Shown: positions 1-7,776, counted from the stretch's first letter. The stretch: DNA of 8,032 nt from SLJN01 sp964505385 (GCA_964505385.1 CAZDIA010000085.1:1-8032), one strand, 5' to 3'. Notes: generated by a model not told the origin, from the letters alone. Numbers and translations: made by a program.

Positions 1-209
1 GCTGGTGGCCGTTTTCAAGTTCTACTGAACAATCGCTCACGTGGGAAGCTTCCGCCGACAGCTGGATGGATGCTCAGTTTTTTGAAGTGGAACATAATGA
101 TCTTGATGAAGGCTCATATACATTAAAGATAACCGTTACAGAAGAAGAAACGGGCAGAAAAGCCACAAGAAATGTTGAATTTGAAGTTCTGGAACAAAAC
201 GATGAATAA
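1..209 (+). CDS. 3' end of a secreted beta-sandwich protein (truncated by window edge)
   Basis: The open frame is already in progress at the left edge (first whole codon at position 3) and ends at TAA 207-209, giving about 68 residues. The visible C-terminus begins WWPFSSSTEQ and ends EFEVLEQNDE. Its last ~35 residues alternate hydrophobic and polar residues as in a beta-strand pair (DEGSYTLKITVTEEETG, then RNVEFEV), typical of Ig-like or beta-sandwich domains. This stretch resembles an internal segment of the next gene at its residues 134-165 (DPGKYRVVLTVTDQDS), sharing the D-x-G-x-Y, TVT and K-A positions. The two genes are 74 bp apart on the same strand and probably co-transcribed. The first gene may therefore be a GWxTD-associated or related secreted protein, but its N-terminal domains are outside the window and no function can be assigned. 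The reading frame is secure; the identity is not. Confidence 0.75.
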   Translation, partial: WWPFSSSTEQSLTWEASADSWMDAQFFEVEHNDLDEGSYTLKITVTEEETGRKATRNVEFEVLEQNDE

Positions 210-283
210 CTCTGAGGAGTTATGTGAATAGCATTAATCCCAAAAGTAATTTCGTTGATTAGTTACCATTTATATCCGGCTTT

Positions 284-1726
284 ATGCGCTTAATTAATTA
301 CATACCTTATTTTTTAATCTCTTTACTGATTATAGCATCCTGTTCCAGAGCGTTCGAACCTGATGTAAGAACCGGTTCCGGCCAGATGCATACAGAAGGA
401 ACCCCGGAAATTCGTTTATCCGCACTTGGTTATTTTAATGAAGAAGGTGATCCGGTAATTGACTTAGAAGCGGATGTAGTTATAGGCAGCCTAATTTTTT
501 CTTCTGAAGATGACAAGCATACCGCTGCTGCCGGAATTCAGGTAGAGGCTTATAAGCTAAAGGATGAAGATGATGAGCGGGGTGAGAGAGTGAAATCATT
601 CGAGGATGGTTTCAAAATATCCGACCCGGACGAATCGGTTCGTACCACTAATGAAACCCGGACAGTTCGGCAGCAAATGGAAGTAGATCCTGGTAAATAC
701 CGGGTTGTGCTCACTGTAACAGATCAGGATTCGAGAAAGGCATCACAAACCGAATCCAATGTAATCGTAAATGATCCTAAGGGAGAGGAACCTGTCCTCA
801 CGCATGTAAAAGTAGCCGGAAAAGGAGGAATTGAGGAGCCCTCATTTCCGGTAACTACATACTCAATACCATCAAGATTAGATTCATTGAGCTTTTCATA
901 TAAAGTTTCACGAAGTGAGGAGCATGAACCGGTTGAATTGCGCATGCGGTTAATTCGATTTGAATCGGACGACAGCCCCCCGAGAAGAATGAGCCAGCCA
1001 CAACCTACAAGAGGGTCGATAGAATTTAAAGGGATCGATTACTCCGAGAAGGAAATTATCGAAGAGCAGTCGAGGACACTTTTTGAGGAGACGGGATCTA
1101 TTGAAATTGAGTACAAGACCCCGCTTCCGGATCGTGGTGCCTACCGTTTTGAGGTATCAATGAAGCCGGAAGGAGGATCCAGTGATGATCGAAAAAACCT
1201 TAAAGCGCGCGACTTTGGAATAGTGAGTCCGAATTTTCCCAATATAAAGTCTGTGCGTGAAATGGCTCAGGCAATGGTCTATATCATGAATCGCAGTGAT
1301 CATGAAGAAATGATGGAAATCAATAACGAGGATTCACTTAAGGCGGAAATGGATCGCTTCTGGCTGGAAAACCTGGGAAGTAAAGAAGAAGCTTCAAGGG
1401 TTATTGAAAAATACTTTAACCGGGTTGAAGAAGCTAATCGCCAGTTTACTAACTTCAAAGAGGGGTGGAAGACGGATATGGGTATGATGTACGTGCTGTT
1501 CGGCCCGCCATACTATGTTGACCAAAGAGTGAACTATCTGACGTGGATATATGGATACAACAGAAATGATCCTAACAGGGTCTTCAATTTTGAAAGAGCC
1601 CGCATGGATAGCGACCAATATCCTTTTACTCATTATGTATTCATGAGAGACCGGGACTACCATCAAGTTGAATACCGCCAGCGACAACGATGGTTGAGCG
1701 GAACAATACTTAGTCGACCTATCTGA
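284..1726 (+). CDS. GWxTD domain-containing lipoprotein
   Basis: This 480-residue protein starts with a lipoprotein signal: a short N-terminus with one Arg, a hydrophobic stretch to about residue 19, and a lipobox IASC with the lipidated Cys at residue 20. Two beta-rich regions follow, roughly residues 40-165 and 170-312. The C-terminal domain, about 317-480, carries the family motif GWKTD at residues 394-398, followed by the conserved-looking YVLFGPPYYVD and an aromatic stretch (LTWIYGYN). This architecture matches GWxTD-domain proteins, which are secreted proteins of Bacteroidota and related phyla whose biochemical role is not known to me. The charged, helical segment before the motif (residues about 335-390) is also usual. 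The ATG at 284 is supported by the signal peptide it creates, although no Shine-Dalgarno-like sequence precedes it. The gene follows the partial gene by 74 bp, and no intrinsic terminator is visible after it. The family call is strong; any function is open. Confidence 0.9.
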   Translation: MRLINYIPYFLISLLIIASCSRAFEPDVRTGSGQMHTEGTPEIRLSALGYFNEEGDPVIDLEADVVIGSLIFSSEDDKHTAAAGIQVEAYKLKDEDDERGERVKSFEDGFKISDPDESVRTTNETRTVRQQMEVDPGKYRVVLTVTDQDSRKASQTESNVIVNDPKGEEPVLTHVKVAGKGGIEEPSFPVTTYSIPSRLDSLSFSYKVSRSEEHEPVELRMRLIRFESDDSPPRRMSQPQPTRGSIEFKGIDYSEKEIIEEQSRTLFEETGSIEIEYKTPLPDRGAYRFEVSMKPEGGSSDDRKNLKARDFGIVSPNFPNIKSVREMAQAMVYIMNRSDHEEMMEINNEDSLKAEMDRFWLENLGSKEEASRVIEKYFNRVEEANRQFTNFKEGWKTDMGMMYVLFGPPYYVDQRVNYLTWIYGYNRNDPNRVFNFERARMDSDQYPFTHYVFMRDRDYHQVEYRQRQRWLSGTILSRPI

Positions 1727-1817
1727 TTAAGACTATCCTTCAAGTTGTTTAAAACAGCGTAAAGCGGACACAAAAATAATTTTGAAATTTTTAAAAGTAT
1801 GTTAAATTCAGTTATTG

Positions 1818-1843
1818 ATAGTGTTAAAAGTTTTAACTACTAT
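1818..1843. repeat. AT-rich inverted repeat after the GWxTD gene
   Basis: GTTAAAA (1823-1829) and TTTTAAC (1831-1837) form a perfect 7-bp inverted repeat around one central G. The outer bases ATAGT (1818-1822) and ACTAT (1839-1843) extend the pairing after a single unpaired T at 1838. No T-tract follows, so it is a poor intrinsic terminator. The one-base centre makes a stable hairpin unlikely and favours a binding site for a dimeric protein, though chance in AT-rich DNA is possible. Confidence 0.45.
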
Positions 1844-2163
1844 TCATGAGTTGGGTTTGTGTGGAAGTAAAAATTAATTTAAATTTACAATTGTAGTGTG
1901 GTATTAAGAATGCAAAGAACTTGTTTATTATTTGTTAAATATTAATTGTGAAAATATTCGTAGTTTCTAAAGTGCATACAAGAACTTGATTTTTCTGATT
2001 TGTGAGCTAAGGGGGCTTATATATCAGAAGTAGAAAAAAGATAGAAAAACACCAAAACATGAGGTCAAGTATGGTAAATAGTATACGATTTACAGTTTCT
2101 TTATTCTCACAGATGACTGTAGTCCGGAGCAAGCTCACAAAAACCCGGGGTGCACAATACACC

Positions 2164-2177
2164 TGCTTAATTAAGCA
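2164..2177. repeat. Perfect 14-bp palindrome TGCTTAATTAAGCA
   Basis: The 14 bases are exactly self-complementary with no spacer, the usual shape of an operator for a symmetric dimeric regulator rather than an RNA hairpin. It lies about 470 bp upstream of the susC start in non-coding DNA. No known operator consensus is recognised. Confidence 0.45.
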
Positions 2178-2219
2178 ATCCTTATAGATAACCAATAACA
2201 GGAGTAAGGTGTGCGTGAC

Positions 2220-2243
2220 CGCTTTAAAATTTGGTTTAAAGCG
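2220..2243. repeat. 9-bp inverted repeat with 6-nt loop
   Basis: CGCTTTAAA (2220-2228) and TTTAAAGCG (2235-2243) are perfect inverted copies separated by ATTTGG. As RNA this would fold into a 9-bp stem with a hexaloop. It is not followed by a T-run, so it is not a standard terminator. It lies 407 bp upstream of susC and 43 bp downstream of the 2164-2177 palindrome. It could be an operator or a leader-RNA hairpin. Confidence 0.5.
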
Positions 2244-2391
2244 ACTACTTATGCAGCCTTTTGAAATCTATATTGATGAATATCCAGGGACTGAAGATGT
2301 TGCGGACAAGAAACACATTACCCGGGGGCCGGTATAAAGATTTATGGTATATCGGGAAATTGTTTACAGCTCACTTTCAAACATGTGAAAA

Positions 2392-2574
2392 ATGAGCAGT
2401 GCAGGTAAGTGGATAATCTTTTTAGAGTCAGACATTACTATGTCTTTATTAAAGTCAAAGTCTGAATCAGAAACATACCCCAAAAGATTTTCCACTGATC
2501 AAGTCTCTGATGCTTCACTATTTGTCACTTTTATTGATAGAGGGCAACCGAGGCAGCAGATAGATAAGCAGTAA
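2392..2574 (+). CDS. Doubtful small ORF, 60 residues, no recognisable family
   Basis: An ATG at 2392 opens a 60-residue frame ending 75 bp before susC. The product is rich in serine and charged residues, has no signal peptide, membrane segment or recognisable motif, and no ribosome site precedes the ATG. The same frame upstream is open from 2188, except for stops at 2335 and 2386, so it could be the tail of a decayed gene. It may equally be a chance ORF in leader DNA. Confidence 0.15.
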   Translation: MSSAGKWIIFLESDITMSLLKSKSESETYPKRFSTDQVSDASLFVTFIDRGQPRQQIDKQ

Positions 2575-2649
2575 ACTTTAACAACATGTATGTAATACAC
2601 ATCAAAACTCAACTAAACAACCAAAGTACACAATAACTGAGGTAATAAT

Positions 2650-5600
2650 ATGACGAAAAAAATACTACTGTCCATAGGTATGGTTGTGTTTTTGGCCCAT
2701 TCTGCGTTTGCCCAAACGGGTTCGATAGAGGGTCAGGTAACCGATACCGAAACTGGTGATCCCCTGATAGGAGCATCAGTTCTTCTGCCAGCGCTGGAAC
2801 GTGGTGCTACAACGGATGCGGAAGGTGAATTCGAAATCGAAGGACTTACGGTCGGTACTTATGAATTCCGCGTAACCTTTATTGGATATGAACCTTTTGT
2901 TGATGAAGTGGAAGTGACAGAAGATGAAGTCACTACACTCAATGTTTCACTGGAAACCGGAGATATTGGCCTTGAAGAGTTGGTCGTAACCGGTTATGGT
3001 GTTCAAAGACGAAGAGAAATAACCGGAGCGCAGGCTAATGTACAATCACGGGAAATCCGCGATGTGACTTTACAGAATACCGAATCGTTACTGCAGGGAC
3101 GTGCTGCGGGTGTTAATGTAAAGACTACATCAGGAAATCCGGGTGGCGCTTTTTCAGTGGTTGTTCGTGGCCAGGGTTCTATCAATGCTGCAACTGAACC
3201 CCTATACATTGTGGACGGAGTACAGATGTCATTCAGTCAATTGTCCAGCCAAACCAGTACTTCTCCTCTTAACTCTATTAACCCGTCTGATATTGAATCC
3301 ATTGAGGTTCTCAAAGATGCTGCGGCATCTTCGATTTATGGATCTCAGGCAGCTGCAGGCGTGGTAATTATTACAACCCGAAGAGGAGCCGAAGGTGCTA
3401 CCGAAGTTTCGGCGAGAGCTGAGACCGGGGTTCGCACCATTGCCAATACAGTTGATTATCTTGACACCGATACATATGTAGAGTGGATGGGCGAAGCATT
3501 CGCCAACAATAATCCCGGAGTAACCCAGGAACAAGGAGCAGATATATATCGTGACTTTCTTGTCGGTCAACATGGCACACCTCCCGGAGCAGAAGAAGGA
3601 GAGCTTGCCAATACCAACTGGGCTGAAGACTGGATCTTTACTGACGGTGTAACTCAAAGGTATAACGTATCCGCCCGTGGTGGTGATGAAACCACACGGT
3701 TTTTTATTGCTGGCGGATATGAAAACACCGAAGGTACAGCATATGGCAGCGAGTTCGAGCGATTAAATTTGCGAACTAATTTCGATCACGATATTTCGGA
3801 CCGTCTGTCAGCTTCTTTAACCTCAAACATTGCACAGAGTTTTCAGTTTGGAGTTTGTCAGGATGGAAACTTTATCAACTGCCCGCCCTCACAGGCTATG
3901 TTTGAACCGCCATTTACTTTTCCGTGGGCTGATGAAGAGGAAACGGTCTATAATAACCTAACTGCATTTGGTTTAACTAACAACCCGGTTCTTATTGATA
4001 ATGAGATAGATCGACTCGTAGATGTACTTCAGATAACCGGTAATCTCGATCTCAACTACCGGGCTACTGATTGGCTTAGCTTTACCGGTGCGTTTGGTCT
4101 CGATTATCGTGATACCCAGGATGAACGGCATGATAATGCTATCGCAGCACCTGCGGAGCAAGGTTGGATACTAAATCATTTCCGTAATGTGACTAATTTC
4201 AACACCAACTTCCGCGCAAATGCGAACTATACTTTTGATGAGGTTCATAACTTTTCCGGTATGTTTGGTACCGAGTATCGGCGGGATCACTCATCAAGAG
4301 TTACTGTGCGTGGCGATGGATTTCCGGGTACCTTTTTTGGTGTTTTGGATGCCTCATCAGATCCGACCACTGCAAGTGGAATTGAATCAGAATTCCGAAT
4401 CGGAAGTTTCTTTGGTAGAGCTCAATATAACTACGATGAAAGGTACTTCCTGAACTTTACAGCTCGTTACGACGGTCACTCCCGCTTCGGTGCCGATACC
4501 CGATGGGGCTTTTTTCCATCCATTTCAGGTTCCTGGAACATAGCAGAAGAAGACTTCTTCACTATTGATGAAATAGATGATTTGAGACTTCGCGCAAGTT
4601 TTGGTGTTACCGGAAATGCTGCGATCGGAAATTTTGCTTCACGGGGGCTTTACTCTGTAGTAGGTTCCTACCAGGGTGGCACTGCATTAAGACCTACGCA
4701 GCTTGAAAATCCCCTGCTAGGTTGGGAGGAAGCGCAAGAAATCAACTTGGGATTAGATTACTCTCTGTTCAGAGGACGGGTCAGTGGTGCGATAGATGTT
4801 TATCAACGCGATAATGAAGAGCTGCTCTTTGAACGACCGCTTCCTGTGACTTCCGGATTTCAGGATATAAATGAAAATATAGGCTCGGTACGAAATCAAG
4901 GTATCGAATTTGAGATCAGTACCGTAAATATCAATACCGCTGATTTCCGATGGAGTACCCGATATAACATCGGACTGCTTCGCAACGAGGTTACTTCATT
5001 GCCGGATGGAGATCCGGTCGATAGAGCTTCTACTTTGGAGCGCTTGTCAGAAGGGGATCCCATTGGCCAGATTAACACTCCTGAATGGGCTGGTGTAAAC
5101 CCTGCCGACGGCCGCCCGATGTGGTACGATGCTGATGGCAATCTTACTTATACACCTTCAGAACCGGATGATAATGTAAGTTGGAATGATGGTGTAGCCA
5201 ATCAGGTAGGTGGTATCGGTAATTCACTGGATTATCGCGGAATACAGCTGGATATATTCTTTGAGTTCAGTTTTGGTCAGTGGGCTTTTCCTAATACCGA
5301 CTGGTTCTTTACCCGAACTCCCGACTTCCTCATGAACCTTGACGAAATGGTTCTCGACAGATGGCAGGAACCGGGTGATATGACCTATTACCCGCGTGCT
5401 ATGACAGCCGGAACGGATTTTCCTGAAACAGCTAACTACCGTACACAGCAGGGTACACATGCCATGTATAACGCAAGCTATATCCGCCTCAAGGATATTT
5501 CGCTTAGCTACAACATGCCGGTAGCCATTACGGACCCGATTGGCATTCGAAACCTGCGAATTTTTGCCAGCGGAGTCAATCTTGCATTGTGGACAGCCTG

Positions 5601-5715
5601 GCCATTCTATGATCCTGAAGTAGCCACTGATACGGATGATATCTTTCAGAACTTTACACAGGCTTCATACCCTACTGAGCAGCAGTTTAATGTAGGAATT
5701 GAAATCGATTTTTAA
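2650..5715 (+). CDS. SusC/RagA-family TonB-linked outer-membrane transporter
   Basis: This is the barrel component of a SusCD uptake complex, importing oligomeric nutrients across the outer membrane with TonB energy. The 1021 residues, typical for the family, show in order: a signal peptide cleaved after AFA at residue 21; a carboxypeptidase-regulatory-like beta domain (about 24-102, GSIEGQVTDTETGDPLIGAS); the LEELVVTGYG segment ending at residue 117, usual for SusC; a plug domain (about 118-245) with the family signature LKDAAASSIYGSQAAAGVVI starting at residue 221; and a long barrel ending in phenylalanine (FNVGIEIDF). There is no STN domain before the regulatory-like domain, so direct FecR-type signalling is not expected. 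The only two cysteines, 403 and 411, sit in a predicted extracellular loop. GAGG seven bases before the ATG supports the start. It is first in a three-gene operon. The substrate cannot be told from the sequence. Confidence 0.97.
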   Translation: MTKKILLSIGMVVFLAHSAFAQTGSIEGQVTDTETGDPLIGASVLLPALERGATTDAEGEFEIEGLTVGTYEFRVTFIGYEPFVDEVEVTEDEVTTLNVSLETGDIGLEELVVTGYGVQRRREITGAQANVQSREIRDVTLQNTESLLQGRAAGVNVKTTSGNPGGAFSVVVRGQGSINAATEPLYIVDGVQMSFSQLSSQTSTSPLNSINPSDIESIEVLKDAAASSIYGSQAAAGVVIITTRRGAEGATEVSARAETGVRTIANTVDYLDTDTYVEWMGEAFANNNPGVTQEQGADIYRDFLVGQHGTPPGAEEGELANTNWAEDWIFTDGVTQRYNVSARGGDETTRFFIAGGYENTEGTAYGSEFERLNLRTNFDHDISDRLSASLTSNIAQSFQFGVCQDGNFINCPPSQAMFEPPFTFPWADEEETVYNNLTAFGLTNNPVLIDNEIDRLVDVLQITGNLDLNYRATDWLSFTGAFGLDYRDTQDERHDNAIAAPAEQGWILNHFRNVTNFNTNFRANANYTFDEVHNFSGMFGTEYRRDHSSRVTVRGDGFPGTFFGVLDASSDPTTASGIESEFRIGSFFGRAQYNYDERYFLNFTARYDGHSRFGADTRWGFFPSISGSWNIAEEDFFTIDEIDDLRLRASFGVTGNAAIGNFASRGLYSVVGSYQGGTALRPTQLENPLLGWEEAQEINLGLDYSLFRGRVSGAIDVYQRDNEELLFERPLPVTSGFQDINENIGSVRNQGIEFEISTVNINTADFRWSTRYNIGLLRNEVTSLPDGDPVDRASTLERLSEGDPIGQINTPEWAGVNPADGRPMWYDADGNLTYTPSEPDDNVSWNDGVANQVGGIGNSLDYRGIQLDIFFEFSFGQWAFPNTDWFFTRTPDFLMNLDEMVLDRWQEPGDMTYYPRAMTAGTDFPETANYRTQQGTHAMYNASYIRLKDISLSYNMPVAITDPIGIRNLRIFASGVNLALWTAWPFYDPEVATDTDDIFQNFTQASYPTEQQFNVGIEIDF

Positions 5716-5746
5716 ACCAATTTTAAAAATTTAACAACAGGTTTTT

Positions 5747-7225
5747 ATGAAAAACTCAAAATTAACTCTCTACCTAATCCTCATAATGGTTTTTGTATGG
5801 GGATGTGATGATCTCTTCGATGTGACCCCGGCAACCTCACTGCCGCCTGAAGATGTCATCACCTCCGGAGAAGGTGTAGAAGCTCTAAGGGAATCTATGT
5901 ATTCCAAGCAAAGAGAGAGCTTTGCGTACACTACTCAGCACTTTCTCGGAAGCGCAGCTCTGACTGACCTGACCCGAAACCGCCCGGGATCAACACGATT
6001 CCAGGCATTGACTCAGGCAACAGATGGTGACGGTGGTCGATCTCATATTACAAGCTGGACAGGAACATATAATATTGTTCAGGATGCTAATATCATGATC
6101 GGCGCAGTAGATGATGATGCCATCGAAACACTTGATCAGGAAACGCTTGAAAGATTTCGCGGAGAAGCTTACGCGATTCGCGCATTTGCTTTTCACAATC
6201 TTGTTCGGGTAATGGGATACGAGCCCGGAAACTTTGATCAGGGTCCTGAGGCTAATTGGGATCGGGGAATTGTATTGCAAACCGATCCGGTATTCAACCT
6301 TGATGATGTGATTGAAGCTCCCAGGGCATCAGTTGATGATGTTTACGCCCAGATTCGAAGTGATTTGGACGAAGCTGAATCACGCCTCCAGGGCGTAACG
6401 GATAATACCCGAATGAACGAAGCTTTTGTTCATGGTGTGCGTGCCCGTGTAGAACTCTATGCCGGAGAATGGGCCGCTGCTCGTGATGCAGCCACTGATG
6501 CTATCGCTGCTTTTCCGGGTGCTTTAGTTGATACACCTGAAGGTGTTGATGGCATGTTTGTAGAGGGTGCCGGTGATCATCCGGAAGCTTTGTATAAACT
6601 GGTTGTGGATCCTAATACTGAGCCTATAGCAGGAAGTAACGTCAATGACGGGCCTGCCGCTTATACCTCCGACCAGTGGGGAGCTCAGCTTCCAACCAAT
6701 GTTGTATTGGACAAATATGAAGAGGGTGACTACAGGTATGACGGATGGTATGAGGATTGCTTTAACGCACAGGAAGGCGAGCCATTTGCAAACTGTGACG
6801 CAGTTAATGCCAATGGCTGGACCTTAACCAAATTCAATGGTGGTAAAGGAAATCTTGCCGATGACCTTCCTTATATGCGGCTTTCTGAGATGTTTCTTAT
6901 TAAGGCGGAAGCAGCGGCAAAAGCCGGTTCTGTAGCTGATGGCCTTCCTCATTTAAATGACCTCAGAGAGGCACGCGGTGTTGGTAGCTTAGACCAGGGT
7001 GATTTCTCGAATATGGATGATTTCGAGGATGAAATACTTGACGAAAGAGTACGGGAGCTGGTTGGTGAAGGCCATCGTTTTTATGACCTTAAGCGATTAC
7101 AACGTCCGGTGCTAAATATTGACGGATCAACCAAATTCCGTGCAGACAGCCACCGTATACTCGGGCCGGTACCCATCGGGGAGCAAGATGTTAACGCTGA
7201 GCTCGAAGAAAACCCAGGTTATTGA
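5747..7225 (+). CDS. SusD/RagB-family nutrient-binding surface lipoprotein
   Basis: This is the lid and substrate-binding partner of the preceding SusC barrel, anchored by lipid on the outer face of the outer membrane. The 492-residue protein has a lipoprotein signal with lipobox VWGC and lipidated Cys20, followed by acidic residues (DDLFD), as in surface-exported Bacteroidota lipoproteins. The N-terminal half holds a SusD-like helical segment, RFRGEAYAIRAFAFHNLVRV, typical of the TPR-like scaffold. The C-terminal half has the RagB/SusD signatures LPYMRLSEMFLIKAEAAAKA, LNDLREARGV and ERVRELVGEGHRFYDLKRL, and the protein ends in the usual NPGY. Apart from Cys20, the only cysteines are 338 and 350, close together in an acidic, Asn-rich insert that could form a disulfide loop. 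It starts 31 bp after susC with a weak AGG ribosome site, so is co-transcribed. Ligand specificity is unknown. Confidence 0.96.
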   Translation: MKNSKLTLYLILIMVFVWGCDDLFDVTPATSLPPEDVITSGEGVEALRESMYSKQRESFAYTTQHFLGSAALTDLTRNRPGSTRFQALTQATDGDGGRSHITSWTGTYNIVQDANIMIGAVDDDAIETLDQETLERFRGEAYAIRAFAFHNLVRVMGYEPGNFDQGPEANWDRGIVLQTDPVFNLDDVIEAPRASVDDVYAQIRSDLDEAESRLQGVTDNTRMNEAFVHGVRARVELYAGEWAAARDAATDAIAAFPGALVDTPEGVDGMFVEGAGDHPEALYKLVVDPNTEPIAGSNVNDGPAAYTSDQWGAQLPTNVVLDKYEEGDYRYDGWYEDCFNAQEGEPFANCDAVNANGWTLTKFNGGKGNLADDLPYMRLSEMFLIKAEAAAKAGSVADGLPHLNDLREARGVGSLDQGDFSNMDDFEDEILDERVRELVGEGHRFYDLKRLQRPVLNIDGSTKFRADSHRILGPVPIGEQDVNAELEENPGY

Positions 7226-7264
7226 TAGGCTATTTAATCACCAACAAATTTGTAAGGTTTAATT

Positions 7265-7741
7265 ATGACAAAAGTAGTAAGTTATAAACTAATATTGTTT
7301 TTGCTCGTCTCCGTGGTGATGTTCGGGTGCCAAGACTGGAATCCTGTTGATGGATTCGATAAGGGTCACACCGAACGTTCCTTTGACGGAGATCCGCAAG
7401 TGGGCTTCTTTCCTCTTTCTCAGGAGGTTAATGATGCGGCCGGTGTCACTGCTGTTGAAATTCAGCTAATCGCTGAACAACGCGACTCCGATCTACAGGT
7501 TGATTTCTCTGTAGACGGTGAGTCTACGGCAGTTGAGGGTGAGCACTTTGAGATTGCAACAAACTCTCCGGCGACAATCTCGGCAAACTCCAGCACTGTT
7601 GATGTAGAAATTGAACTCATCGATGGTAGTGTTGAGGGTGAAGTCGAGTTAATGCTCAACCTTGATGGATCTGGTGAAGAAGTTGAGCCGGCACCAAACT
7701 TTAGTTCCGCTACCGTATTTATCTCTGAATCCGGAGATTAA
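7265..7741 (+). CDS. Small acidic Calx-beta-like lipoprotein of the SusCD operon
   Basis: The 158-residue product has a lipoprotein signal with lipobox MFGC and lipidated Cys22, so it is probably outer-membrane anchored. The mature part reads as one beta-sandwich domain: a segment TAVEGEHFEIATNSPATI followed by SSTVDVEIELIDG and EVELMLNLDG. This is the pattern of Calx-beta and DUF4843-like domains often seen in lipoproteins beside SusCD pairs. The mature chain is strikingly acidic, about 31 Asp/Glu against 3 Lys/Arg in 137 residues, suggesting life in salty water or calcium binding. It starts 39 bp after susD, with AAGG seven bases before the ATG, and is the last gene before the terminator. 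By position it is likely an accessory surface-binding or complex-stabilising protein, in the role of SusE-like proteins. Lipoprotein and operon membership are firm; the domain call is moderate and the ligand unknown. Confidence 0.85.
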   Translation: MTKVVSYKLILFLLVSVVMFGCQDWNPVDGFDKGHTERSFDGDPQVGFFPLSQEVNDAAGVTAVEIQLIAEQRDSDLQVDFSVDGESTAVEGEHFEIATNSPATISANSSTVDVEIELIDGSVEGEVELMLNLDGSGEEVEPAPNFSSATVFISESGD

Positions 7742-7776
7742 TACCAAATGGAATTGTAAGTTTAAATGGTAAATGT

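Larger units (their letters stand above)
1727..2649. other. 923-bp non-coding region upstream of the susC operon
   Basis: No gene here has recognisable homology, a secretion signal or a good ribosome site. The first ~300 bases are very AT-rich, whereas 2100-2340 is more mixed and contains two ACCCGGGG words (near 2143 and 2320). Three inverted repeats stand out and are listed separately. A smaller hairpin (TGTAT, loop GTA, ATACA; 2587-2599) lies about 50 bp before susC. I looked for a Bacteroidota-type promoter (TTTG, about 19 nt, TAnnTTTG) and found only near matches, for example TAAAATTTG inside the 2220-2243 repeat and a TTTG/TAAATT pair at 1781-1808; none is good enough to annotate. The length and palindromes suggest a long regulated leader or a decayed gene upstream of the transporter operon. 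Confidence 0.6.

Noticed and set aside
1781..1808. TTTG followed by TAAATT with about 18 nt between, a possible Bacteroidota promoter
   Set aside because: The downstream element matches only partly and such words are expected by chance in AT-rich DNA.
2126..2163. Short GC-containing hairpins (GAGC/GCTC, GGTG/CACC) examined as a possible riboswitch or tRNA
   Set aside because: Stems are only four pairs and no conserved riboswitch core or tRNA arm pattern is present.
2059..2187. 42-residue forward frame beginning MRSSMVNSIRFTVSLFSQ, slightly like a signal peptide
   Set aside because: No ribosome site, no lipobox or clear cleavage site, and no recognisable mature protein; it also spans the 2164-2177 palindrome.
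2007..2195. 62-residue reverse-strand ORF in the leader region
   Set aside because: It has no ribosome site or recognisable family, and its hydrophobic end only reflects AT-rich DNA read backwards.
3229..3657. 142-residue reverse-strand ORF inside susC
   Set aside because: It is wholly inside the strongly supported SusC coding sequence and has no coding features of its own.
5990..6280. 96-residue reverse-strand ORF inside susD
   Set aside because: It is a shadow of the SusD coding sequence, with a composition typical of antisense reading.
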